A stretch of 64,000 nucleotides of DNA. It comes from Betaproteobacteria bacterium (GTDB taxonomy: Bacteria > Pseudomonadota > Gammaproteobacteria > Burkholderiales > SG8-41). Position 1 is the first letter of the stretch. The number at the start of each line of letters is the position of its first letter. Positions 26,951-39,134 of the stretch are shown here, in pieces. The stretch spans positions 1-64,000 of the forward strand of contig JANYDM010000123.1 of assembly GCA_025363575.1 (NCBI GenBank). The letters run 5' to 3'. The notes beneath the pieces are model-generated. The model saw only the letters and a list, made by a program, of their open reading frames with translations. It had not been told where the DNA came from and ran no database searches. The translations under genes were made by a program, and so were the position numbers.

Positions 26951-27712
26951 ATGCAGATACGCACCGTCGAAGCGGCGAACGGCTGGCGTTGGCTCGTGCA
27001 GGGCATGCTGATTTTTCGCACAGACCCGCCGCGCTGGTTGCTGCTGATCGGCATACTGTTTATCGGCAGCAGGTTGCTGCTGGTGATCCCGTACCTTGGC
27101 CTGCTCGTCATGCTGGTGACGCCGAATTTCCTCGCCGGCCTCGCCCACGGCGCGCAGGCGGTCGCGCAAGGCAAGCCGTTACGGCCCGGCTATCTCGCGA
27201 GCGGCTTTCTCAAAAATGCGACTTATCTCATTACGCTGGGTGCCGTCTCGCTGGCCGGGCAGTTCCTGATGGTGGCCGCGATGACGGCGGTTGCCGGCGA
27301 TGCGCTGTCCGGGATTGCAAAAACAATGGCGGCGGCCGAGGTCACCGCGGACACCGTCGAAGCCATGCGGACGGTGGCGCCGCAGCTGCTGTTAAGCACG
27401 CTGGCCGGCCTCGCCATTTCGCTGCCGCTCACGCTCGCTGTATGGTTCTCGCCGCTGCTGGTGTTCTTCGACGACATCAAGCCGGTGCCGGCCATGCTCC
27501 TAAGTCTGCGCGCATGCATCAGCAACGGCTTGCCGCTTCTCGTCTACTGCGCCGCCGTCATGGGCCCTCTGTTCGTGATGCTGAAGCTTGGCATGGTGCT
27601 CACGCGCCAGCCTGATCTCGGCGTCTGGTTACTGGCGCCCATCCTCGTCCCGTCGCTATACGCGAGCTATCTGGACGTCTTCGTGCGCGACCCCGCCGCG
27701 CCGGAGCAATAG
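26951..27712 (+). CDS. BPSS1780-like polytopic membrane protein
   Basis: 253 residues starting at the ATG at 26951, two bases after the thrB stop. Four to six hydrophobic segments are visible (about 25-60, 93-115, 140-165, 185-215 and 220-245). The opening QIRTVEAANGWRWLVQGMLIFR matches a membrane-protein family found beside homoserine kinase in betaproteobacteria. No catalytic motif or transport signature is apparent and the role is unknown. Convergent with uvrD. Confidence 0.78.
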   Translation: MQIRTVEAANGWRWLVQGMLIFRTDPPRWLLLIGILFIGSRLLLVIPYLGLLVMLVTPNFLAGLAHGAQAVAQGKPLRPGYLASGFLKNATYLITLGAVSLAGQFLMVAAMTAVAGDALSGIAKTMAAAEVTADTVEAMRTVAPQLLLSTLAGLAISLPLTLAVWFSPLLVFFDDIKPVPAMLLSLRACISNGLPLLVYCAAVMGPLFVMLKLGMVLTRQPDLGVWLLAPILVPSLYASYLDVFVRDPAAPEQ

Positions 27713-27738
27713 GCGCTTGTCGCGCACTCACTAGGCAC

Positions 27739-29946
27739 TCACGCAGCGCTCAGCTTCGCGTATTCAAGCGCGAGCCACTTCGTGCCGTTGCGATGGAAGT
27801 TGACCTGGACGCGCGCATCATTGCCGCGGCCCTCGGCGTTGACAATGACGCCGTTGCCGAACTTGGGGTGCGTCACGTTCTGGCCGATGCGCCATGGCGA
27901 AGAGTGATCCGGCAGACCGGGCGCGCACGTTGCCGCCACATAGCCGCCACGATGTTCGCGCGCCTCCGGCGCCTGCGCATACGCACGCGCATTTGCATAA
28001 GCACCCGCGCGGTTAATGCGTTTCAGCAGTCCCTCCGGAATTTCGCTGAAAAAACTCGACGCAATGTTGTAGCGCGTCTGGCCGTGCAGCATGCGGCTCT
28101 GCGCGAAAGATAAGTACAGGCGCCGCCGCGCGCGCGTCAGCGCCACGTACATGAGGCGCCGTTCCTCCTCCTTGCCGTCGGCTTCGGACAGGCTGTTCTC
28201 GTGCGGGAACAGTCCCTCTTCGAGACCGCTAATGAACACGCTGTGGAATTCGAGGCCTTTCGCCGAATGCACGCTCATCAACTGCAGGGCGTCGGCACCC
28301 GCCTGCGCCTGGTTGTCGCCCGCCTCCAATGCGGCGTGCGCCAGAAAGCCCGCGAGGCTCGTATCGCCCTGACCTTCGTCGTCGACGAAGCCCGTCGCCG
28401 CGTTGATGAGTTCGTCGAGATTTTCGAGCCGGTCGGCGCCCTCGCGCTCTTTCGCATAGAACGCTTTGAGCCCGCTGTGCTCGATCACATGTCCGATAAT
28501 TTCCGGCAACGGCAGCCCCGCGCAGGCCGCGCGCATGCCGGCGATCAGCGCGACAAAGGCATCGACACCTTTTCTGGGCGCGGCCGCGTCGTCGCGCGCG
28601 CTTTTTTCAAGCGACTTTTCCTTCGCCGCCGTCCACAGGCTGACACCGCCGGCGCGCGCCAGGTCCTGCAATTGTTCCAGCGCGCGGTTGCCGATGCCGC
28701 GCGTCGGAAAATTGATGATGCGCAGCAGCGCGCCGTCGTCTTCATCGCTCGCCAGCACGCGCAGATAGGCGAGCGCGTGTTTGATTTCCTGGCGCTCGAA
28801 AAAACGCAAACCGCCGTAGACGCGGTACGACATGCCGGCATTGAACAGCGCATGCTCGAGCACACGCGACTGCGCATTCGAGCGATACAACAGCGCGATT
28901 TCCGACAAACGCAAACCGTCATGATGCAGCGACTTCACTTCTTCGACGATAAAGCCGGCCTCGTCGATGTCGGTGCCCGCTTCGTACACTCGCAGCGGCT
29001 CGCCTTTGCCTTCTGCCGTCCACAGGTTCTTGCCCAGCCGCCGGCGGTTGTGATCGATCAGCGCATTGGCGGCGTCGAGGATATGCCCGTGCGAGCGGTA
29101 GTTCTGTTCAAGCTTGATCACCTTTTCGACGGCGAAATCGCGCTGCAGGTCATGCATGTTGGCGGCGGAGGCGCCCCTGAACGCATAGATCGACTGGTCG
29201 TCGTCGCCGACCGCGAAGATCGCGTTATCCTTGCCGGCGAGCATGCGCAGCCATAGATACTGCAGGCGGTTGGTGTCCTGGAACTCGTCGACGAGGATAT
29301 GGCGGAAACGTCCGCGGTAATGGTCGCGCAGCAGTTCGTTGCGGTTCAGGAGCTCATAGCACCGCAGCAGCAGTTCCGCGAAATCAACCACGCCTTCGCG
29401 CTGGCATTGCTCGTCGTAGAGCGCATAGAGCTCTTTCATGCGGCGCGAAAAGCCGTCGTAGTCGTCGGCGTCCGCCGCGCGCTTGCCGGCATCCTTGTGG
29501 CTGTTGATGTACCAGGCGATCTGGCGCGCCGGAAATTTCTCTTCGTCGACGTTCGCCGCCTTCATCATGCGCTTGATCAGCGCGAGCTGGTCCTGGCTGT
29601 CGAGTATCTGAAAGAGCGGCGGCAATCCCGCGTCGCCGGAATGCGCGCGCAGCATACGGTTGCACAGTCCGTGAAAAGTGCCCACCCACATACCGCGCGT
29701 GTTGATCGGCAGCATCGCGCTGATGCGCGCCAGCATTTCCTTCGCTGCCTTGTTGGTGAACGTCACCGCGAGCAGGCCGGCCGGGCTCGCCTGACCGGTC
29801 TGGATCAGCCACGCGATGCGCGTGGTCAGCACGCGCGTTTTGCCGCTGCCGGCGCCAGCTAGGATCAGTGCCGACTGGTGCGGCAGCGTGACGGCTTCGA
29901 GCTGGGGTTCGTTAAGACCGGCGAGAAAGGACGGCGGCGACGACAT
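27739..29946 (-). CDS. uvrD: ATP-dependent DNA helicase UvrD/PcrA type
   Basis: 735-residue superfamily 1 3'-5' helicase for mismatch and excision repair. It has the Q motif LNEPQLEAVT, Walker A AGAGSGKTRVL (residues about 30-40), TFTNKAAKEM, Walker B LVDEFQDTNRLQ, motif III VGDDDQSIYAFRGA, LEQNYRSHG, motif V LMSVHSAKGLEFHSVF and motif VI EERRLMYVALTRARRRL. The C-terminus carries the Tudor-like region (VTHPKFGNGVIVNAEG). Rep is the alternative; length and C-terminal domain favour UvrD. A terminator of the upstream gene lies between it and the FecR gene. Confidence 0.95.
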   Translation of the reverse strand: MSSPPSFLAGLNEPQLEAVTLPHQSALILAGAGSGKTRVLTTRIAWLIQTGQASPAGLLAVTFTNKAAKEMLARISAMLPINTRGMWVGTFHGLCNRMLRAHSGDAGLPPLFQILDSQDQLALIKRMMKAANVDEEKFPARQIAWYINSHKDAGKRAADADDYDGFSRRMKELYALYDEQCQREGVVDFAELLLRCYELLNRNELLRDHYRGRFRHILVDEFQDTNRLQYLWLRMLAGKDNAIFAVGDDDQSIYAFRGASAANMHDLQRDFAVEKVIKLEQNYRSHGHILDAANALIDHNRRRLGKNLWTAEGKGEPLRVYEAGTDIDEAGFIVEEVKSLHHDGLRLSEIALLYRSNAQSRVLEHALFNAGMSYRVYGGLRFFERQEIKHALAYLRVLASDEDDGALLRIINFPTRGIGNRALEQLQDLARAGGVSLWTAAKEKSLEKSARDDAAAPRKGVDAFVALIAGMRAACAGLPLPEIIGHVIEHSGLKAFYAKEREGADRLENLDELINAATGFVDDEGQGDTSLAGFLAHAALEAGDNQAQAGADALQLMSVHSAKGLEFHSVFISGLEEGLFPHENSLSEADGKEEERRLMYVALTRARRRLYLSFAQSRMLHGQTRYNIASSFFSEIPEGLLKRINRAGAYANARAYAQAPEAREHRGGYVAATCAPGLPDHSSPWRIGQNVTHPKFGNGVIVNAEGRGNDARVQVNFHRNGTKWLALEYAKLSAA

Positions 29947-29988
29947 GAAAAGTGTTCCGGGGCAGACGCCCGATTATAGTGCCTGCAC

Positions 29989-30020
29989 AAAAAAAGGCGG
30001 CCAGCGCTGACGCTGGCCGC
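29989..30020 (-). terminator. Rho-independent terminator after the FecR/SPOR gene
   Basis: GCGGCCAGCG (29997-30006) pairs perfectly with CGCTGGCCGC (30011-30020) around a 4-base loop. On the minus strand the stem is followed by CCTTTTTTTG. It is the strongest terminator in the window and separates the FecR/SPOR gene from uvrD. Confidence 0.93.
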
Positions 30021-30039
30021 AGCGAATTCATGCGCGCGC

Positions 30040-30924
30040 TTACTTGGCGACTTTGGGCTCGGCAATGCCCATCTTGCCCTTCAGCTTGTCGCCGAGCGCG
30101 GCGGCTTCCTGTTTGCTCGCCAGGTGCGATATGCGCACGCGATAGTTGGTGCCGGCCTCCGTCTTTACGGGGCGAATTTCTGCGGCATAGCCGGCATTGC
30201 GCAGCTGGTCGTAAATCTTGAGCGCCCCGTCCTGGTTGTCCGCGTCGGCCAGATAGACGCGCCATTTTCCGTCTTTGCGCAGCGCGCCGGCACCCGGCGC
30301 GATGTCGGTTTCCTGCGACCATGTGGCGAGCTGTTCCTTCGAAACCGGCGCGACGGGCTCGGGCGGCTTGTCTTTCGGCGCGATGTAGAACGACATCGGC
30401 TGGTCCATCGTAAACGCCTGGTCGCCGCGCGTAACGTCGACCTTGCCCTCGATGAGGCATGCGATATCGCGCGTCTTGTCCGATTTGCCCCATAGATCAG
30501 TGCCGCGGATGCCGACGGTGATGGTCACCAGCCGCACCTTGACATCGCGCTCGCCGCGGAATTTGGACAGGGCCTGCGTGGTGAAGCGGAACGCGCCGCT
30601 CAAAACGTCGAGCGACGCAGTCACGACTTCCTTGAGTTTGATTTTCTGCTGCTTGAGGTCGTCAAGCGCGAGCATGCCGTTCTCGCCGAGCTTGACGAGG
30701 CTGCCGTCAGCGAGCCGCAGCAGCGCGCGCGCGCCGGGCCCGGTGATCACGCGGTCTTTGTTGATGAGCAGCGCCCCGGGTGACAGCGCATCGCGCGCGC
30801 CGTTCGCGTGCTCGACCCACGCCGGCATCTGCACGCCTTCGACTACGACGCCGGACTTCGCCGCCGCATGAGCGCAACTTGCACCGAGCAGCAGCACCAG
30901 CGTAAAAAAGGTTTTGATTTTCAT
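30040..30924 (-). CDS. Exported FecR-domain protein with C-terminal SPOR domain
   Basis: 294 residues from the ATG at 30924, with a GGGAGG site. A signal peptide (MKIKTFFTLVLLLGASCAHA) is followed by a FecR-like beta domain (about 40-175: NKDRVITGPGARALLRLADGSLVKLGENG and TVGIRGTDLWGK) and a SPOR domain (about 215-290: GKWRVYLADADNQDGALKIYDQLRNAGYAAEI). SPOR domains bind denuded septal glycan, so the protein probably sits in the periplasm near division sites. No sigma/anti-sigma pair is adjacent, so a FecR signalling role is unlikely. Confidence 0.87.
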   Translation of the reverse strand: MKIKTFFTLVLLLGASCAHAAAKSGVVVEGVQMPAWVEHANGARDALSPGALLINKDRVITGPGARALLRLADGSLVKLGENGMLALDDLKQQKIKLKEVVTASLDVLSGAFRFTTQALSKFRGERDVKVRLVTITVGIRGTDLWGKSDKTRDIACLIEGKVDVTRGDQAFTMDQPMSFYIAPKDKPPEPVAPVSKEQLATWSQETDIAPGAGALRKDGKWRVYLADADNQDGALKIYDQLRNAGYAAEIRPVKTEAGTNYRVRISHLASKQEAAALGDKLKGKMGIAEPKVAK

Positions 30925-30992
30925 TGCAGCCTCCCATGATTTCCGGTCATGCAACCTATACGCGCGCGGAGCGGATTTGGATGCGGTGCAGG

Positions 30993-33622
<2,630 letters not shown>

Positions 33623-33638
33623 TTTCGAGGTGCTACAT

Positions 33639-34166
33639 ATGATCCATAATTTCCAAACGCTTTCCGCGCGCAAGTACGGCTTGGTCTCCGTCCTCGCCGC
33701 TGCGGCACTGCTGCTCGCCTCCTGCGGCTTCCATCTGCGCGGCCAGGCGACTTTGTCTTACGAATCGATGTACATCAGCGGCTCGCCGGCGTTCGCCACT
33801 CAGCTCGCGCGCGCAGTGCGCGCCGGCAGCAAGACGCGCATCGTGAACAACCCGAAAGAGGCCGAAGTCACGCTGCAGATCCTGACCGAGGCACGCGAGC
33901 GTTCTATCCTGTCGCTGTCGTCGACAGGGCGCGTGCGCGAGCTGCAGATCCGCTATCGCGTGTCGTTCCGCGTCACCGACAAGGCAGGCAAGGACCTGCT
34001 CGCACCGAACGAAATCCTGCTTAAGCGCGATCTCATCTACAGCGATTCCGACGTGCTCGGCAAAGAGCAGGAGGAAGCGCTGCTTTATCGCGACATGCAG
34101 AACGACGCCGTCCAGCAGGTGGTGCGCCGCCTCGAAGCCGCGCGGCCGAACGCGGACGCGCGCTAG
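33639..34166 (+). CDS. lptE: LPS-assembly lipoprotein LptE
   Basis: Outer-membrane lipoprotein that plugs the LptD barrel and helps LPS insertion. The 175-residue protein has a lipoprotein signal with lipobox LLLASC (cysteine near residue 30) directly followed by the diagnostic GFHLRGQ. The ATG at 33639 has a GAGGTG site. The leuS-lptE-holA order is conserved in proteobacteria and supports the call despite low family conservation further on. Confidence 0.92.
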   Translation: MIHNFQTLSARKYGLVSVLAAAALLLASCGFHLRGQATLSYESMYISGSPAFATQLARAVRAGSKTRIVNNPKEAEVTLQILTEARERSILSLSSTGRVRELQIRYRVSFRVTDKAGKDLLAPNEILLKRDLIYSDSDVLGKEQEEALLYRDMQNDAVQQVVRRLEAARPNADAR

Positions 34167-34183
34167 CCGGCGCCGCGGTCCCG

Positions 34184-35206
34184 ATGGCGCGCCTGACGAC
34201 AGAACAACTCGCGCCGCAACTCAAGCGCGCACTCGCGCCGCTTTACACCGTGTACGGCAACGAGCCTTTGCTGGCGCTCGAAGCCGCTGACCGCATCCGT
34301 GCCCGCGCACGTGAAGAAGGCCATATCGAGCGCGAAGTGCTCACCGCCGAGCAGCATTTCGACTGGTCGCAGTTGCGCGTCAGCAGCCAATCGCAGTCGC
34401 TGTTCGCCACGCGCCGCATTCTGGAGATCCGCATTCCCAGTGGCAAGCCGGGCATAGACGGCAGCCAGGCGCTGCAAGAGTTTGCGGCACAACTGCCGCC
34501 GGACACGATTACGCTGGTAACGCTGCCGGAAGTCGATTGGCGCGCGCAGAAAGGCGCGTGGTTTGGCGCCCTCGACGCTGCCGGCGTCATGGTCGAAAGC
34601 GCCGAGGTCAAGCGCGACAAGCTCCCGGCATGGCTCGCGGGACGATTGAAGCTGCAGGAACAGACCGCCGACACGGCGACGCTCGATTTCATCGCCGATA
34701 AAGTCGAGGGCAACCTGCTCGCCGCCTACCAGGAAGTACAGAAGCTCGCGCTTTTGTTTCCGCCCGGCGCGCTGAGCTTCGACCAGATCAGGGAAGCGGT
34801 ACTCGATGTCGCGCGTTTCGACGCATTCGAGTTGGGCGGCATCGTGCTCGCCGGCGATGCCCTTCGTCTCGCGCGGGTGCTCGAGGGCCTGCAAGGCGAA
34901 GGCGCGGCCACGCCGCTCATACTATGGTCGGTCACTGAAGAGATACGCGCCGCCGGCCGCGTGCTGGCCTCGCTCGCTACGGGCCGCCCGCCGCAGCAGG
35001 CGTTGCGCGACGCGCGCGTTTGGGGCCCGCGCCAGCAGGTGATCGAGCGCAATGTCGGCCGCTATACGCCGCAACAGATCGAAGCCGCGCTCGTGCACGC
35101 GGCGCGTATCGACCGCATGATCAAGGGCCTTGCGCGCGGCGACGTCTGGGACGAGTTGCTGCAGCTCGGGCTGCGCTTTTCCCGCAAGCGCGCCAAGGCC
35201 GCGTAG
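34184..35206 (+). CDS. holA: DNA polymerase III subunit delta
   Basis: Clamp-loader delta subunit that opens the beta clamp. The 340-residue protein opens with PLYTVYGNEPLLALEAADRIR, followed by a RecA-like domain with SLFATRRILEIRIPSGKPG and LVTLPEVDWRAQKGAWF. The C-terminal collar domain contains ARVLEGLQGEGAATPLILWSVTEEIRAAGRV. It starts 17 bases after lptE, as in most proteobacteria. Confidence 0.94.
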   Translation: MARLTTEQLAPQLKRALAPLYTVYGNEPLLALEAADRIRARAREEGHIEREVLTAEQHFDWSQLRVSSQSQSLFATRRILEIRIPSGKPGIDGSQALQEFAAQLPPDTITLVTLPEVDWRAQKGAWFGALDAAGVMVESAEVKRDKLPAWLAGRLKLQEQTADTATLDFIADKVEGNLLAAYQEVQKLALLFPPGALSFDQIREAVLDVARFDAFELGGIVLAGDALRLARVLEGLQGEGAATPLILWSVTEEIRAAGRVLASLATGRPPQQALRDARVWGPRQQVIERNVGRYTPQQIEAALVHAARIDRMIKGLARGDVWDELLQLGLRFSRKRAKAA

Positions 35207-35300
35207 AATTAAGGGATCATTTTGCCGTGAAATCCGGGGTCGCGATTTTGCGTCGGCAAAGCTGGTCTTCGCGCGCTGATTTCTGAATTCTGCACCACAT

Positions 35301-36557
35301 ATGGACATGCAAAGCTACATCACGGGGGTCGGCCAGCACGCGCGCGCGGCATCTCGCCTGGTCGCCAAAGCCGATACGGCGACCAAGAACCGCGCATTGA
35401 CGCTGACCGCGGAGGCGATCGAACGCGATGTCGAGGGGCTGCTGGCGGCAAATGCGCGCGACGTGGACGCCGCGCGCGCGAAAAAGCTCGACCCGCCGCT
35501 GATCGACCGCCTGACCCTCAGCGCAAAAAGCATTGCCGCCATGGCCGATGGCTTGCGCCAGATCGCGCAACTCGCCGACCCCATCGGCGAAATCAGCGGG
35601 CTCAAGCGCCAGCCGTCGGGCATCCAAGTCGGCCGCATGCGCGTGCCGCTGGGCGTCATCGCGATCATTTATGAGTCGCGTCCGAACGTAACCGCCGACG
35701 CGGCGGGGCTCTGCCTCAAAGCCGGCAATGCCTGCATATTGCGCGGCGGCTCGGAAGCCATCCATTCCAATCAGGCGATCGCGGCCTGCGTACATGCCGG
35801 CCTCAAGGGCGCAGGTCTGCCGGAAACCGCCGTGCAGGTCATCGCGACGACCGACCGCGAAGCGGTGGGCGAGCTCCTGCGCATGAACGATTACGTCGAC
35901 ATCGTGGTGCCGCGCGGGGGTAAAGGCCTGATCGAGCGCGTCATGCGCGAGTCGCGCATCCCGATGATCAAGCATCTCGACGGCGTATGCCACGTCTACA
36001 TCGACGACAAGGCAGACCTCGACAAGGCAATCCGTATTGCGGACAACGCGAAAACGCAGCGCCTCGGCACCTGCAACACCATGGAGACGCTGCTCGTCGC
36101 GCGCGCGGTGGCCGCTCAGGTGCTGCCGCCGCTCGCGAAAATCTATCAGGACAAAGGCATCGAATTGCGCGGCGACACCGAGGCGCGGAAAATCGTGCCG
36201 GCGATGAAAGCGGCCACCGAGGAAGACTGGTACACCGAATATCTCGCTGCCATTCTCGCGGTGCGCGTGGTCGACGGCCTTGACGCGGCGATCGAGCATA
36301 TTGCGCATTACGGTTCGCAGCACACCGACGCCATCGTGACCGAAGACAAGGCGCGCGCCGGCCGCTTCCTGCGCGAAGTCGATTCGAGCTCGGTCATCGT
36401 CAACGCGTCGACGCGCTTCGCCGACGGTTACGAGTATGGCCTCGGCGCCGAGATCGGCATCTCGACCGACAAGCTGCATGCACGCGGACCGGTCGGGCTC
36501 GAAGGGCTCACGTCGTTGAAGTGGGTCGTTTACGGCGACGGCGAAACCAGGGCCTGA
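35301..36557 (+). CDS. proA: Gamma-glutamyl phosphate reductase
   Basis: Second enzyme of proline synthesis, an aldehyde-dehydrogenase-fold protein of 418 residues. Visible are [38 protein letters not shown], the [12 protein letters not shown] segment, the catalytic cysteine in [13 protein letters not shown] (about 257), [14 protein letters not shown] and the end [16 protein letters not shown]. The 94-base upstream gap contains a TTTGCCG/CGGCAAA inverted repeat of unknown meaning. The partner proB is not in the window. Confidence 0.96.
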   Translation: MDMQSYITGVGQHARAASRLVAKADTATKNRALTLTAEAIERDVEGLLAANARDVDAARAKKLDPPLIDRLTLSAKSIAAMADGLRQIAQLADPIGEISGLKRQPSGIQVGRMRVPLGVIAIIYESRPNVTADAAGLCLKAGNACILRGGSEAIHSNQAIAACVHAGLKGAGLPETAVQVIATTDREAVGELLRMNDYVDIVVPRGGKGLIERVMRESRIPMIKHLDGVCHVYIDDKADLDKAIRIADNAKTQRLGTCNTMETLLVARAVAAQVLPPLAKIYQDKGIELRGDTEARKIVPAMKAATEEDWYTEYLAAILAVRVVDGLDAAIEHIAHYGSQHTDAIVTEDKARAGRFLREVDSSSVIVNASTRFADGYEYGLGAEIGISTDKLHARGPVGLEGLTSLKWVVYGDGETRA

Positions 36558-36632
36558 GGTCGCCGGCTTGCGCACGCCGGGCCGTTTACCGTTTTACTTG
36601 CGTTATCGTCGATCACGAATTCAGGAACCCGC

Positions 36633-38447
36633 ATGAGCAAAGTCATCGAAGTCAAAGTGCCCGATATCGGGGATTTCAAGAACATCCCCATCATCGAGAT
36701 CCTGGTCAAGCCGGGCGACACCGTGCAGCCCGAAGATCCGCTGATCGCGCTCGAATCCGACAAAGCGACGATGGAAGTGCCGTCCCCGGCGGCGGGCGTC
36801 ATCAAGGATTTAAAAGTCAAAGTCGGCGACAAAGTCTCGCAGGGCACGCTGGTGCTGACGCTCGATGCCGCCGACGCTGGCGCCAAGCCCCCCGCGGGTG
36901 CGGGTGCGGATGCGCCCGCCGCACCCGCCGCCGCATCGGCGGCGACGACAGCGCAAATCGATGCGCCAAAACCGGCGCCGGCGGCGCCGCCTGCTTCAAC
37001 TTTTGCCGGCAAAGTCGACCTCGAGTGCGACATGCTCGTATTGGGTGCTGGCCCCGGCGGCTATTCAGCTGCGTTTCGCGCCTCCGATCTCGGCATGAAG
37101 ACCGTGCTGGTCGAACGCTACGCAACGCTCGGCGGCGTTTGCCTCAACGTCGGCTGCATACCATCCAAGGCTCTGCTCCATGTTGCCGCAGTGATGGACG
37201 AAGCAGCGCACTTCGCCGATCTCGGCGTGAGTTTCGGCAAGCCCTCAGTCGATCTTGCGAAACTGCGCACGCATAAGAACAAGGTCGTCGGCAAACTTAC
37301 CGGCGGCCTTGCCGCCATGGCCAAGGGCCGCAAAGTCACGGTGGTGCGAGGCTACGGCAACTTTGTCGACCCGCACCACGTCGAAATATCCGTCACCACC
37401 GGCGAAGGTCAGGAGCAAACGCAGGAAAAGAAAGTCGTCCGTTTCAAGCACGCGATCATTGCGGCCGGCTCCGAGCCGGTCAAGCTGCCGTTCGTGCCTG
37501 CCGATCCGAGAATCGTCGATTCGACCGGTGCCCTGACGCTGCCCGCGGTTCCCAAGCGCATGCTCGTCATCGGCGGCGGCATCATCGGCCTCGAAATGGC
37601 GACGGTGTATTCCGCGCTCGGCAGCCGCATCGAAATCGTCGAAATGCTCGACGGGCTGATGCAGGGAGCCGACCGCGATCTGGTCAACGTTTGGCGCAAA
37701 TTCAATGCCGCGCGCTTCGACAAGGTCATGCTCAAAACGAAAACCGTTGCCGTCGAAGCGACATCCGCGGGTATCAAAGTCAAATTCGAAGGCGAGCAGG
37801 CGCCGGCGGATCCGCAGGTTTACGATTTGGTGCTGGTCGGCGTCGGCCGCAGCCCGAATGGCAACAAAATCGGCGCCGGTAATGCGGGCATCGCCGTCGA
37901 CCCGCGCGGCTACATCGCAGTCGACACGCAGATGCATACCAACATTCCGCATATCTACGCGATAGGCGACGTCATCGGCCAGCCCATGCTCGCGCACAAG
38001 GCGGTACACGAAGCTCATGTCGCAGCGGAAGCGGCGGCGGGCCAGAAATCGTTTTTCGACGCGCGCGTAATTCCTTCGGTTGCATATACCGATCCCGAAG
38101 TCGCATGGGTGGGGCTCACCGAGGACGAAGCGAAGAAACAGGGCGTCAAGATCGGTGTCGGCAAGTTTCCGTGGGCGGCCAGCGGCCGCGCAATCGCCAA
38201 CGGCCGCGACGAAGGTTTAACCAAATTGATTTTCGACCATGCGACTCATCGCCTGCTCGGCGGCGGCATCGTCGGCACGCATGCGGGCGATTTGATCAGC
38301 GAACTGGCGCTCGCGGTGGAGATGGGCGCCGACGCCGTCGATATCGGAAAAACCATACATCCGCATCCGACGCTCGGCGAATCGGTCGGCATGGCTGCCG
38401 AAATTTACGAAGGCGTATGCACCGACGTCATGCCGGCAAAAAAATAA
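36633..38447 (+). CDS. lpdA: Dihydrolipoamide dehydrogenase with N-terminal lipoyl domain
   Basis: E3 flavoprotein of 604 residues. Residues 1-80 are a lipoyl domain with the modified lysine in ESDKATMEVPSP (Lys44), then an Ala/Pro hinge (85-128), then the flavoprotein: VLGAGPGGYSAAFRASDLG, the redox pair in GGVCLNVGCIPSK (about 169/174), VIGGGIIGLEMA for NAD and the active-site HPHPTLGE near the end. This architecture belongs to betaproteobacterial pyruvate dehydrogenase E3. Oddly no aceE/aceF precedes it; proA is 75 bases upstream. LipB and LipA in this window would lipoylate it. Confidence 0.95.
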   Translation: MSKVIEVKVPDIGDFKNIPIIEILVKPGDTVQPEDPLIALESDKATMEVPSPAAGVIKDLKVKVGDKVSQGTLVLTLDAADAGAKPPAGAGADAPAAPAAASAATTAQIDAPKPAPAAPPASTFAGKVDLECDMLVLGAGPGGYSAAFRASDLGMKTVLVERYATLGGVCLNVGCIPSKALLHVAAVMDEAAHFADLGVSFGKPSVDLAKLRTHKNKVVGKLTGGLAAMAKGRKVTVVRGYGNFVDPHHVEISVTTGEGQEQTQEKKVVRFKHAIIAAGSEPVKLPFVPADPRIVDSTGALTLPAVPKRMLVIGGGIIGLEMATVYSALGSRIEIVEMLDGLMQGADRDLVNVWRKFNAARFDKVMLKTKTVAVEATSAGIKVKFEGEQAPADPQVYDLVLVGVGRSPNGNKIGAGNAGIAVDPRGYIAVDTQMHTNIPHIYAIGDVIGQPMLAHKAVHEAHVAAEAAAGQKSFFDARVIPSVAYTDPEVAWVGLTEDEAKKQGVKIGVGKFPWAASGRAIANGRDEGLTKLIFDHATHRLLGGGIVGTHAGDLISELALAVEMGADAVDIGKTIHPHPTLGESVGMAAEIYEGVCTDVMPAKK

Positions 38448-38650
38448 GCGTCCCGGCCCGCCGGATAGCGGCACGCCACGTGTGCGCCGGGTTCTCCTCG
38501 CGCATTGCGCTGCCATAGCGGGTTACAAAGCGAAACAAACGTTAACTGCGCCGCAATAGTTTCCGCCCCGCAATATGCGTTAATGAATTGCGTGGATTGC
38601 ACGCGTATAGCCGCACCTCCATGTCAGGAGCGGCAAACAAGGAGACCATC

Positions 38651-38917
38651 ATGAAACGCATTTTAGGTATTGCCGCGGTGAGCGGATTTCTGGCAGCCGC
38701 TCCCGCGTTTGCCGGCGTCGATGTGTTCGTCGGCATCGGCGCGCCCGCCCCCGTTTACATGGCGCCCGCGCCGGTCTATCTCGCCCCTGCGCCCGTCTAC
38801 GCGGCGCCGGTCGTCTATCGCCATGATTACTGGCGCCGGCACGACCGTTATGATCATCGCGACCGTCGCGACTTCCATGACTTTCACCGGGACCACGATT
38901 ACCGCAACCAACGCTGA
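38651..38917 (+). CDS. Small exported protein with PAPVY repeats and a charged His/Arg/Asp tail
   Basis: 88 residues from the ATG at 38651, preceded by AAGGAG. A signal peptide (MKRILGIAAVSGFLAAAPAFA) is followed by about four heptads of the form APAPVYM / APAPVYL / APAPVYA (residues about 33-58). The last 30 residues are a highly charged HDRYDHRDRRDFHDFHRDH-type tail. Likely periplasmic or surface-exposed and possibly metal-binding through the histidines. I do not know a named family. It stands alone, with gaps of about 200 bases on both sides. Confidence 0.75.
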   Translation: MKRILGIAAVSGFLAAAPAFAGVDVFVGIGAPAPVYMAPAPVYLAPAPVYAAPVVYRHDYWRRHDRYDHRDRRDFHDFHRDHDYRNQR

Positions 38918-39134
38918 TCGCATCTTCCTCCGGCGCAAGCGGGAGGAATGATCGCGCTATTAACGCGGGCAAACAGCCGTTGCGCTTTTCGCGCAATCAC
39001 CCGCGGCGACTCCGGGCAGCCTTTGTCTGCGATAATGAGCCGCTCGGAATTCCCCGGCTTCGCTGGCAGCCCGCGGCACCGCATGCGGCAAGACCGATAT
39101 CCCCTTGCCTGCGATATTTTCGAAGTGCCTGCCA

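Noticed and set aside
26314..27615. Plus-strand frames overlapping thrB and the membrane protein in another phase
   Set aside because: Very Arg/Cys-rich and without motifs; the thrB and membrane-protein frames explain the region.
35221..35260. TTTGCCG/CGGCAAA inverted repeat upstream of proA
   Set aside because: Seven-base arms 26 bases apart are weak evidence; no promoter alignment supports an operator.
38925..38948. TTCCTCC...GGAGGAA hairpin after the small exported gene as a terminator
   Set aside because: The stem is short and no U-run follows, so I did not list it as a terminator.
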